A stretch of DNA of 64,000 nucleotides. Source: Anodontia alba (Eukaryota > Mollusca > Bivalvia > Lucinida > Lucinidae). Location: assembly GCA_964016985.1 (NCBI GenBank), contig OZ024821.1, positions 14,867,211 through 14,931,210 on the forward strand, read 5' to 3'. Under the pieces are notes generated by a model. The model was not told the DNA's origin and made no database searches. It was given only the letters and a program-made list of their open reading frames with translations. Positions 14,101-26,100 of this stretch are shown here, piece after piece (positions within the stretch are counted from its first letter, which is position 1; every line of letters starts with the position of its first letter). The position numbers were made by a program, and so were the translations under genes.

Positions 14101-17100
14101 ATTCACCTGACCTGAGTCCCTGTGACTTCTTTTTCTTTCCAAGTCTTAAGAAAATGCTTTCTGGAAATAAGTATACGTCTAGAAGTTCTCTTGGCAGCGC
14201 TATTTATCAGTGTCTCCAACAGATACCGAAAGAAGACTATTTATCTGCTTTTTACAACTGGGTAAAAAGGTTACTAAAATGTGTTTCAGTAAATGGGGAA
14301 TACTTTGAAGGTTTGTAATAAAAATAAGTGTGATAAAACATAGCACTGAAGTAATCCGAACCCAGTGACAAAACTTTTTGCAGGACCCTCGTACATGCAG
14401 TTATGAGATTTAGTTATCAGTGTCTCCAACAGATACCGAAAGAAGACTATTTATCTGCTTTTCGCAACTGGGTAAAAAGGTTACAAAAATGTGTTTCAGT
14501 AAATGGGGAATACTTTGAAGGTTTGTAATAAAAATATGTGTGATAAAACGTAGCACTGAAGTAATCTGAACCCAGTGACAAAACTTTTTGCAGGACCCTC
14601 GTACATGCAGTTATGAGATTTAGTTATTCCTAGAGAAAATGGCTAAACTACTTGCAAACAGTGGAGACCCTGATCAGATGCCGCATTCTGCGCCATCTGA
14701 TCTGTGTCTGCACTGTTTGCCAATTACTCTTTTAGGGGTCTCCCAACTACAACGGGTTAAAAAAACACACACCATGGTGAAAGCTTTCAGTATTAATATT
14801 GAATTCAGTATTGAGAAGATTTTTTTGTGCTATATAAAGTATAGGGAAAAAGGTAATTTTCAGTTGGAAAAGTGGATTTACAGTTTTGAGAATTTCTGGG
14901 ACTTCCACCCATGCACACAGTCAGTGATGACATGTTTTGGAAGTGGAGTTGTCAGTCCTTAACAAGTTTCTAGATATACATGTAGAACTATTGATGTCTC
15001 TGATCCAAAGGTGAGATCTATTAAAGTGTTCAGTTGTAATGGAGTAAGAAAATAATATGTTTACCTTTCATAGTGTGCAAAAAGTTTTCAAATTCAGACA
15101 AATGGCTAAAATCTATTTGAAATTTATAGAATTTTTGCCAGACTGGACACATACTTGTCTGAAATTTCCGGCAGTCCTACAGAATTTGCTGTAATAGGCT
15201 GACTTTTATCACCTGAGTGGTTTACATGTTGTTGTTTTTATTTTCTTGAACAGATTACTATGTTTACACTAAATATTGGGACATATTAACACCTTACCAT
15301 ATTTGTCCTAAGATTTGAACGTCCATTTTACTACTTGTTAATTTGTCAGGAAAACTGCTGAATTAATGGCAAACAGAATAGACCCTAATCAGACACCACA
15401 TTCTGTGGAGTCTGATATGTGTCTTCACTGTTAAGCCAGGCCTATCTATCCCAGTACTTGGGTATTTGTTTTTCCTTTTGCATCAGGCATATTTACTTTT
15501 TATATTGATTCATATGTTTTGCATAATTTTAAGCCTAGTGACCAACAAATATTGTTTGCATTAATGAAGGTAAAAATTAACCTTTAACATGCAAAAGTCA
15601 TTGAATTAAAGATTGTCTTTTGAAATTTTTATTGATGGCTTTCTTAAAGTAGCACAACTCTAATCCTTGCTAATTTGCTAAAACTGAGAACCCATAAATA
15701 GATACAGTGGTTACATTACCCTTTTGAAATATAGAGTTGAGCAGAATAGATAAGTAATTCTGTAATTTATCCTATACATATATTGGAGATTGTCTGATTG
15801 GCTTGATTCACATTCATTGTTGGCTCCTCACTATAGTACTGTATATTGTACTTACCTGAAATATTTTTATGAGAGTTATGCCCCTTTTTGAAGTTTGCAA
15901 TTTTGTATGGACAGGCATATAGTTGGGGCATAGTGTTTTACAAACTTGCATTTGTAGTTTTACAAGATGTTTTATTTCAATAATTAATTTCAGAGTGCCT
16001 TTAGGCCAGCTGACTGGAAATACCAAGGATCTTCAGAAAGCTGGAACCGACTTTCTACAGATGTTGCAGTAAATGTTCCTGTTGAATTACCCGTGAAGTT
16101 TCAAAATTCTTCAGTTTTAAAACAGATACAGGTAAACAGTTACAGGTGACCCGTAACATACCTTCTGATATGTGAGCCCAACAAAGGCACAAATCAGCCT
16201 GCTCATCTGTGCAGATTCTTCAGTGTCTCCATGATGAAACTTTGCATCCTTGGCTATCCAAAATGTGCCCAGTGAAGATTCTTATTAGATTAAGCAAATG
16301 TGCAGGCCAGTCTGAATGGTCGCTGATTTATCTGAAGGTACATTTCCTGACTGTTGCTCAGGTAATTTTGGTGCAGTAATCACCGTAAATACATGTATTT
16401 GCACATTGTAACTTGCCACAATACTTGTCCAAAAATGTGAATAATCCATTTGACTTTTCCTACTCTACATGGTCACAGCCTTTGTGTCTAAAAAGCATAT
16501 AGGGCAGACCCTCCACTTTGATCTGGTCTGCACTGTTTGTTCAGGTAATTGTATTGGAATATTAACCCATTGTAGTCTGGAAACCCCTAAAAGGGTAACT
16601 GGTAAACAGTGCAGACCCAGATCAGATGCTGCAGAATGCGGCATATGATCAGGGTCTCCACTGGTTGCAAATAGTTCAACCATTTTTCTCTAGGAATATC
16701 TAAATTGCATAGCCTGACATACCTAAAATCTAAAATAGAATCTTCCAATATATAATATTATTCAGTCTACAATGGGTTAAGGGCAAATATGCTGCAGTCT
16801 TTTTTTACTGCTTTTGTCTGTTTGACTGGATAAATGTAAGTATTGTAGACAGGCCTGATCAAACTGTGTAGAACCTGATCAGATACCACAGAATGCAGCA
16901 TCTAATGATAATCTACACTGCCAGACATCTGGGTGTATTTAGAATATCCACAGATAGTAAAAATGGACTTTCTGGTATTCAAAGTTCTGGAAATATTCTT
17001 ATCACCCCAAAACATATGTTATGGGTACTCATTAAAAGCACCTTGTGCTTCTAATGAGTACACACAACATATGTTTTCATGAAGAAACAAGAAAAAGATA

Positions 17101-20100
17101 ATGCTTTCACATCGAAAAAAAATGTCTTATTTGCAGCTATGAGAGTAACTACATTATAAGCAAGATTCCAGATAAGATTCAGAGGAATTGTTAAAGAGGA
17201 GTAACTGGTGATAATTTTGGGATAATTTTTCTTATAACTCCATAAAAACATATGTTGTGGGTACTCATTAGAAGCGCCTCGGTGTAGAAAATTATCACAA
17301 TTATCACCTAATACTCCTCCTTAACAATTCCTCTGAGATTCTTCTTTTGTGTAAGAAGTATTGATTTTCTATTATTTTTTTTTTTTATATTTGTATAGAA
17401 AAAAATAATGATGTGCACTGCAGGAAAAAGGACCTTATGCCTGACGATTCACATGATATATTAAGTCTGAGTTTCTCAGAAAATTAAAAAAAAAAAAAAA
17501 AAAGATTAAAATAAAATGGCATCCACTGCAGTTGTGATTGGAGCTTTAAGGGTTAAGAAATGCACACATCCCTCTAAGTCATATTTCTGTTTCAGTATTG
17601 TGTTCAACCATTTTGTTCAAGAATGTATGACAGTCTAACATTGATAAATGGGCAGCTAAGGAATAAATCAGAAATTCTGGACCAGTCTGCAGAGAAAAAG
17701 GTCAAAGGTCGAGATAAAGGGCAGCAAACACAGCAACACTATTCTTGTAATCTCCTTATTAAATTGGTAGGTACATTATGGCTGACTTTTGTAGCTTCTT
17801 TTTCTTTACCGGAGAAGGCAAACTGATTTCAAAACCAGTCTTAGCACATTATGGGCAAATTCAGTAGATGACATATTGATGATATTGCTCTTATTTTTCT
17901 GAGAAAATAGGAAATAGAATTTGACATTTAATGCCAAATCCTATTTTCTAGGAAAAATAAGAAAAATATATCAAAGTGTTGTCTGCTAAAATTTTATCCC
18001 CCATGCTTCTGTAAGCGTTAAAATTATGTTTACCCTAAACATATCTATCTGAATATCCGAGATATCTGTACACCCCTTTTATCCATAGCTATGTAATACA
18101 GCTAAGGCCCCTTATTCTGCAGCTTTTCCTGATACTGTGAAGTTTTCTGTTGAAAAACCCAGACCAGCCTGGATTGTCAAATAGCAGCTGCACCAGCCTC
18201 GGTGGCTCAGTTGGATGCGCATTCGACTGGTGATCAGGAGGTTGCGGGTTCGACCCCACCATGTCAGCAACATTCTTTCATGATGATTTGATTATGAAAT
18301 ATTTTCTACTGTCATTCTCTCCCTTCCACTGATTCAAGAAGGGCAGTTGTCAGTTTCTTGCAAAAGAATGTGCATAATACTGGTTAACAGCTTAAAGGAC
18401 TAAGCCTGCCTACTAAAAGTGTGGTTAGGTAAAAGGACCGCGCTCTACATGACCCCATTGAGTTGACTGGGCCGTAAAACCTCAACATAAACAAACTCAT
18501 TTAAAAATGTAGATCATTTAGAACTTACATTGTGGACTGCAAAGCCCCTAGCTAGCCTACACCGTATCATAGTGGGGGCCTAGGCAAGCCTGTGCATCTG
18601 TTCAGTCTGAAAAGACCACCACTGCACACAAACTGAAAAGGCCCTAACCAGAAGCAGGGATGCGTAGACCATTAATATTCAGACACATTAACCCTTGTCC
18701 TGCTGAACCTGAATATACCCTGCCTCTGCAAACAGTGTAGATCCAGATCAGTTGGCTTCTGAAGAAGCCAACTGCAGTGATTTATTTACAATTTTATGAA
18801 AATGCGTCCCAGGACTCGCTTGGGCTATATAAAGCGAGTCCTACTAGAAAATCATTGAGTCCATTACAGAATTTTCCACTATAACTTTGTGAGTCCTGGG
18901 ACTCGCTGAGATTTAAAACGTGAGTCCTCAAAGCAAAAATGTGAGTACAGGACTCGGGATGCGCAGGTAAAAAAATCACTGCAACTGATCTGGATCTGCA
19001 CTGTTTGACATTAAGTATGTGAATTTGTATCAAAAACCTAGATCAAGTAATCTGATTGGCTGAAAATTAGAAATGGGCATGGCATCTTAATTTATTCAGC
19101 ATGACATGGGTTAACTTGTTACCACACTTGTCCTAAAGTTTCACAAAGTTCATTTGACTACCAGTTGAAGTGTCTCGAAGCTGCTGGATGGCAAGCAGTG
19201 TAAACATTGGTCAGACAGTGGCTTCTGAACTAGGTCTGTGATGATTGCTCAGGCCTGTCTGTCCCAATACTTAGGGCTAATATGATATAATTTATTAGCG
19301 TGACAACATGCAGTTTCATGCAGTTTAACCCATTTATGCCTAGCGCCCCATAAAGGGGACATTGGCAAACAATGCAGACCCAGATCAGAAGCCACAGAAT
19401 GCAGCGTCTGATCAGGGTCTACATTGTTTGCATTAAATACAGAAATTTCTATAAAACATAGTATATATAAAACTAACCAGACATCCCTTCTACTTGAAAT
19501 GGACCAGTCCAAAGACTTGAGTTCTTTGGCATAAATAGGTTAACCAGGATCTTCACAGGGCACCTGTGGATAAGCAAAGATCAATGGATAGCCAAGATTG
19601 TGGTCAGACTGTACAGAAGCTGCCTTTCTGAGTAATTTTTGGGCACACATGAGTTTTTTTGGGCACACATGTCTTAAGGTACATTTTCTTACATTACCAC
19701 ACTTGCTTTCTGCTTATTGTCCCCCGCCTTTTCGAAGAAAAGCGGAGGGACACTGTTTTTAGCTCACCTGAGCTATGCTCAGGATGAGCTATTGTGATCA
19801 CTTTTCGTCCGTCGTCCGTCTGTCCGTCCGTCCGTTAACATTTTCAAACTACTTCTCCTCTGAAGCCCCTGAGCCAATTTTGCTCAAATTTCATATGGAG
19901 CCTCCTTGGGTTGGGGGAATGAAAAATTGCTAAAATGGTCGCGATCCATTGACCAAGATGGCCGCCATGCCCATATATGGTAAAAACCTTCAAAAATCTT
20001 CTTCTCCAGAACCAAGGATGCCTTGGGGCTGAATCTTTGCATAAGTCATCGGGGACGGGAGGTCTACCAAAATTGCTAAAATAAATGTTGTATATTGACA

Positions 20101-23100
20101 TTTGACCTTTTTACGGCAAGGTCAAGTTTGCTTCCGTATGCAGTTGTATGGGAAAAACCTTTAAAAATCTTGTTTTCCAAAACCGAGGATGCCTTGTGGC
20201 TGAATCTTTACATATGTCATCGGAAACTGGAGGTCTACCAAAGTTGCTAAAATAATGGTCGTACATTGACATTTGACCTTTTACCGTGAGGTCAATTTTG
20301 CTTCCTTATGCTTTTGTATGGGAATAATGTTCAGAATTTCAAACAACTTCTCCTCTGGAGCCTCTGGGCCAATTTTGCACAAATTTCATATGGAGCCTCC
20401 TTAGGTTGGGGGAATGAAAGATTGCTAAAATGGTCGCGGTTCATTGACCAAGATGGCCGCCATGCCCATATATGGTAAAAACCTTTAAAAATCTTCTCCT
20501 CCAGAACCGGGGACGCCTTGGGGCTGAATCTTTGCTTAAATCATCGGGGACTGGGGGTCTTGTTGTGTTGAGGTTTTACGGCCCAGTCAACCCAATGGGG
20601 TCATGCCGAGCGTGGTCAGTTTACCTAACCACACGTTTACTGGGCAGGCTTAGTCCTCCAAGCGGTTAACCAGTATTGTGCACATTCTTTCGCCAGAAAC
20701 TGACAACTGCCCTTCTTGAATCAGCGGAAGGGAGAGAATGACTGTAGAAAATATTTCACGATCAATCTCCACGAAAGAATGTTGCCGACCTCGGCGGGGG
20801 TCGAACCCGCAACCTCCTGGTCTCCAGTTGGACGCGCATCCAACTGCGCCACCGAGGCCGGCGACTGGGGGTCTACCAAAGTTGCTAAAATAATGGTCGC
20901 ACAAGTTTGCTTCCCTATGCATTTGTATGGGAAAAAACATTTAAAAATCTTATTCTCCAAAACCAAGGATGCCTTATGGCTGAATCTTTGCATATATTAT
21001 TGGGAACATCTGCATGTCTGCAGTGGCTGTGTCACTCAGGTAAGCGAACCGTGGCCCGTGGGCCTCTTGTTGGTTTTCCGTGGGGCGTGGTGCGTGGTTC
21101 CGAATTTTTAGTAGGTACTTTGTCCCCCTAACTCCTCCCACAGTTTTTGTCCGATCCTTTTGAAACTTTACAGGTGTTTTCAGGATGGTCTGAAGATGTG
21201 CATGTGGTTTTTTCAGAATCCTGAAATTATTTTTATCACTTTTACACATTTTGAACTTAGACATTTTTTGAGTTCTAATATTACAGAAGTCTATAGTGAG
21301 TAGGTACCTTGTCCCCTTAACTCCTCCCACAGTTTTTGGCCAATCCTTTTGAAACTTTACATAGGCTTTAAGGATGGCCTGAAGATATGCATGTGTTTTT
21401 TTCAGAATCCTGAAATAATTTTTTATCACTTTTTCCGCATTTTTAACTTAGACATTTTTTGAGTTCTAATACTACAGAAGTGTATAGGGAGCAGGTACCT
21501 TGTCTCCTTAACTCCTCCCACAGTTTTTGGCCGATCCTTTTGAAACTTTACAGGTGCTTTAAGGGTGGTCTGAAGATATGCATGTGGTTTTTGTCAGAAT
21601 CCTGAAATTGTTTTTTATCACTTTTTACACGTTTTGAACTTAGACATTTTTTGAGTTCTAATATTACAGAAGTCTATAGGGAGTAGGTACCTTGTCCCCT
21701 TAACTCCTCCCACAGTTTTTGGCCGATCCTTTTGAAACTTTACATGGGCGTTTAGGATGGCCTGAAAATATGCAGGTGGATTTTTCAGAATCCTGAAATA
21801 ATTTTTTATCACTTTTTACACATTTTGAACTTAGACATTTTTTGAGTTCTAATATTACAGAAGTCTATAGGGAGGAGGTACCTTGTCCCCTTAACTCCTC
21901 CCACAGTTTTTGGCCGATCCTTTTGAAACTTTACACCGGCTTTTAGGATGGCCTGAAGATATGCATGTGTTTTTTCAGAATCCTGAAATAATTTTTTATC
22001 ACTTTTTACACATTTTGAACTTAGACATTTTTTGAGTTCTAATATTACAGAAGTCTATAGGGAGCAGGTACCTTGTCCCCTTAACTCCTCCCACAGTTTT
22101 TGGCCAATTCTTTTGAAACTTTACAGGTGCTTTAAGGATGGTCTGAAGATATGCATGTGGTTTTTTCAGAATCCTGAAATTATTTTTTATCAGTTTTTAC
22201 ACGTTTTGAACTTAGACATTTTTTGAGTTCTAATATTACAGAAGTCTGTAGGGAGTAGGTACCTTGTCCCCTTAACTCCTCCCACAGTTTTTGTCCGATC
22301 CTTTTGAAACTTTACAAGGGCTTTTAGGATGGCCTGAAGATATGCATGTGTTTTTTTTCAGAATCCTGAAATAATTTTTTATCACTTTTTCCGCATTTTT
22401 AACTTAGACATTTTTTGAGTTCTAATACTACAGAAGCGTATAGGGAGTAGGTACCTTGACCCCGTAACTCCTACCACAGTTTTAAGCCGATCCTTTTGAA
22501 ACTTTACAGATGCTTTAAGGATGGTCTGAAGATATGCATGTTTTTTTCAGAATCTTGAAATTATTTTTTATCACTGGTTTCCTGCTTCAGTACTTAGGTA
22601 AGTGATACAGGACCAATGGTCCTCTGGTTAACTTTACCATTTTTAACACCTCAAATAAAAATAAGGCAGGGGACATAAATTCCCCATGGAATTTGCTTGT
22701 TTTTTCTGTTGTATTTTTACTAGTCTTTTACATAGCTCCAGATAAGAATGGTATCCTTATAATATTTTTCTTATTTCTCTACAAAAAGATATGTTCTCTA
22801 CAAAAAGATATGCTGTAGGTACTCATTAGAAGCACCTCACCAAGGCACTTCTAATGAGTACTCACAACATATGTTGTCATTGAGAAATCAGATAAATATC
22901 AGTATTTTTTGTAGGACAAAAGTACCCATAGGTCGAGATAAGCAGCGCATTTGCATATTTACCCTATGAAAACAAGCGAAATTACAGTTAATTTTATGTA
23001 AAAGCGTACAAACGCAATTAAAAATTCAAGATACTCCATTACTAAAAAGAAATGAGCGTAATACATGTATCTGCCGTCTATAACAGCCATTATATAAACA

Positions 23101-26100
23101 CAGCAGACGGGTATCTTCTCTACGTAAGTAATGAAGGAATCTGTAGTAATTTACTGTAAAGCAGTCATATTATATTGTGCACGGGTTGGTTAAACCAAAC
23201 ACAGGATTACTGATTACTGTAGAGAGGCTGACAACATACTTAGGCACCCAAAGCTCATGACATCTCATAGCAAACTTCGCTTTATCTCATTCGCCATCTT
23301 GAATTTGGCATCACAGTAAGCAGGCCAATAAATAATTAGCCAAAAAATGATAAATAACTATTGATAAACAGGTTTAAAGTTGCTTTTGAAAAAATAATAA
23401 TAAGCTCTACAGAATTTAAACAAAAAAAATGCAAATAAAAAATTACCAAACATATCACGTGACCTCCTTTGACCCTCGCGTGTGAGGCCAACTGTTTGTA
23501 AAAAAAATGCGTAGAACATCATTATCATGTGGTTCAGATATATGTAGCTTACAAACTGTGACAGCACTCATTAAACTTCTAAAGCAGGCTGATGTAGATT
23601 TACATGTTTTGTTGGATTCCAGGTTGTGTTACAGGTTATTTTCATGCATAAATATGTGGTCACCGTCAATACCCAATTCACAAAACAATCAGTGGGTATT
23701 ACAAAATTGGTCACTTCCATAGTAGCCATTCAAAATTACCAAACCCACTTTACTAACAAATTAGCAGGTAATACCCAATTGCACAAAATTCCTTATCTAG
23801 AACTATGAGTGCCTTATCTAAGATGAGATATACTTTTGTTTTTCTTTTTCTGTTCTTCAGTGCAATAAACAGAACGATAGTAGGTGAACCTGTTACAGAA
23901 GATAAGATGGGCAAACTAGTTTTTAAGATAAGATAAGCTATACTTTTCTTTTTATTTTTATGTTCTTTAGTGTAATAAACAAAGAACGAGAATAGATGAA
24001 CCTGTTACAGAAGATAAAATTGGCAAACTAGTTTTTAAAATAAGATAAACTATACTTTTGTTTTTATTTTTATGTTCTTTAGTGCAATAAACAGAGAACA
24101 TCAGTAGATGAACCTGTTACAGAAGATAAGATTGGCAAAATAGTTATCAAGGGAACAATACACAGTGAAGCATATGTTACATCAAAAGCTACAGTTGAAG
24201 AAGCAGAAAAGGTACAGTAGCAGTCAGGCTTTATTTTGGAAGACATATGTAATGCAGATAAAAATATGGTCTCTTTCTTTTTTGGTGTCTCAGTTGGATG
24301 CATGACCGACTGGTTATCAGGAGGTCATAGGTTCAGTCCCTGCTGGGTCAGGAACGATTCTTGGAGAGTTATTATGAAATATTTTCTACGGACATTGTCT
24401 CCCTTCTGATGATTCAAGAAAGGCAGTTGTCAGTTTCTGGCGAAAGAATGTGCACAATACTGGTTAACCGCTTAGAGGACTAAGCCTGCCCAGTAAACGT
24501 GTGGTTAGGTAAACTGACTGCGCTCGACATGACCCCATTGGGTTGACTGGGCCGTAAAACCTCAACACAAAAAAAGAAGTGATATCCACACATTATTTTT
24601 GTTATTTCTCCATGGGGTTCTCATCAGAAGTGTCTCGATGTTCTGTTTGTGGAGATATAACAAAAATATTAGGGCCCAGTTGTTGAAAACATTTTAAACT
24701 TAAAGAGCTTGTTAATGACAAATTGGTTAACTGTTGTAGCTAAGGTATTTTCAAATACAAAGATATTTTTGCTGCAAAAAATGTGAGTATTTTTCAGCAA
24801 AAAATATCAGTGTTTTGCCATATTTCAAGAGAGAAATTTTAACGTCACATTCGCTAACAACTTTGTTAAGTGTTGAAAAACTGGGCCCAGTACTTTTTGG
24901 CTGATATAAGCTCCTTATCTGGAATTATGTAAGTTGGGGACTAAGTGGGAAGCTGCTTCATTGAATAAGTCAGTGGCATGACACTGTTAATTTGCCTTCT
25001 TGGGTCATATTCCCTGCCAAGAAGTGTCCAGGTAGCCAAGTGGTTAGCGCTCCTAACTTCGGATTATGAGTTCCGGGGTTTGAATCCTGCTGAAGGTGGA
25101 ATTCAGCTCATGTCTGTACGGCGCTTCATTGCACAGAGCCTTTCATTATGATCCTTCCATCATCTCAATATGACTTAGATACATTTTAATGTTGACAGGG
25201 ACATAAAACACCAAATCATCATCATCATCATCATCGTATTCCCTACCTGCAAAGTATGTTCATACCAGCTGTTAGATTTGGGTGAACATACTTTATGGCA
25301 GGGAATATGAGCCCATGTCACCTGTCAAGAATCATTAAAAAGAGGATCTTACAGGAGTGGTCATTTCAGTTGAAATGAGCCTTTACCAGTAACAGTTTCA
25401 TAAATTTTGCACAAAATGACATTTCATGTAGGTTTCTGTTTATCATATCACTTTAAAACTGTTTTATGGCTGTAGAAGTTAAACCGTTTTTCAACAGAAA
25501 ATATAACATTGTCAGGGACAGGGTGATGACATTATGCACCAGTATCCAAGTGTTATGTAAGGTGTGGTTATATCATTTTTATGACATGACTAACCACATG
25601 ATAAAATGAATGCAGTCTACTACAAAGCTCTTATTGAGTTTTCCTATGTTATTTGTCACACTGTTAGCCTTTGTGATTAAAAAGCTTATGTCATGATACA
25701 ACAATTACTTTACATTTCCAAGGCTTGTACTGCAGTTAGTTTGGAATATGCTGTCTGAAAAGATAACTAAAATTACTTTTAGGCAGGCTTGGAAGCAGTT
25801 CATGTTTTCTTCTGGAGCACAAACAGACAGATAAGACTTGTAAGTTAAATTAAATTGAAAATATATTGAAATAAAAGAGGAAACATGGACTTTTAAGTTG
25901 GTTACTCATGATGTGGTGAAAAATAAAAATGATAGCCATCAAAGTTTTAGAAAAATGAGACAGATACAGCTTCGTCTCCAATCAAATGCCTGGAAATTCC
26001 TTTGCAGTATAGAAATCAGCATTGTTCTTGCTTCCATGTATCAGGAATTAATAGCAAATTAGTCAGTTGTCTCTCATCGGGATGATTCTCTTGTTTTTCA

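Larger units (their letters stand above)
13109..14391 (+). mobile_element. Mariner transposon, broken transposase, TA-flanked
   Basis: Terminal inverted repeats of about 28 bases: TGAGGGTTGTGCAAAAAGTT at 13109 and AACTTTTTGCAGGACCCTCG ending at 14391, flanked by TA at 13107-13108 and 14392-14393. Transposase remains run from about 13318 with at least two frameshifts: RWVKAFKAGKFSVEDD, an HTH segment (SVKDIASCTGISEGSVQTIL), GDETWVH (first catalytic Asp), LLHDNTSSH (second) and YSPDLSPCDFFFFPSLK (third). There are 34 residues between the second and third Asp, the D34D spacing of mariner elements. Inactive, but it keeps good TIRs. Confidence 0.92.
19722..22690 (+). mobile_element. Hairpin-ended tandem-array element E1 (outer), 191-bp units
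   Basis: Begins TGTCCCCCGCCTTTTCGAAG with a short hairpin (CGCCTTTTCGAAGAAAAGCG) and continues, after the nested element E1a, with a tandem array at 21111-22590. Ends with CAGGACCAATGGTCCTCTGG at about 22606-22625. No coding region: the long minus-strand frames are the array read through. The end structure, hairpin then CCTCTKG, is shared with E1a and E3. Confidence 0.65.

Noticed and set aside
17767..17775. Alternative donor GTACAT at 17771 for ODR4 exon 7
   Set aside because: It would change phase and break the frame into exon 8.
19759..21072. Helitron identity for the hairpin-ended elements
   Set aside because: A 3' hairpin is present, but the end reads CTCTTG and not CTRR, and no TC start or insertion between A and T is evident. 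Left unclassified.
20716..21111. 131-codon plus-strand frame
   Set aside because: It runs across the inserted SINE and the end of E1a; no biological unit matches it.
20974..21812. Minus-strand frames of 64-151 codons with repeating IRTQKMSKF
   Set aside because: They are the 191-bp tandem array read through; the frame repeats every unit and has no domain.
21111..22590. CRISPR array
   Set aside because: Units are 191 bp with no spacer/repeat alternation, in an animal genome.
23971..24050. Copy 2 of the exon-8 repeat as a real alternative exon
   Set aside because: It has an acceptor and an open frame but no credible donor before its stop; kept only as a decoy.
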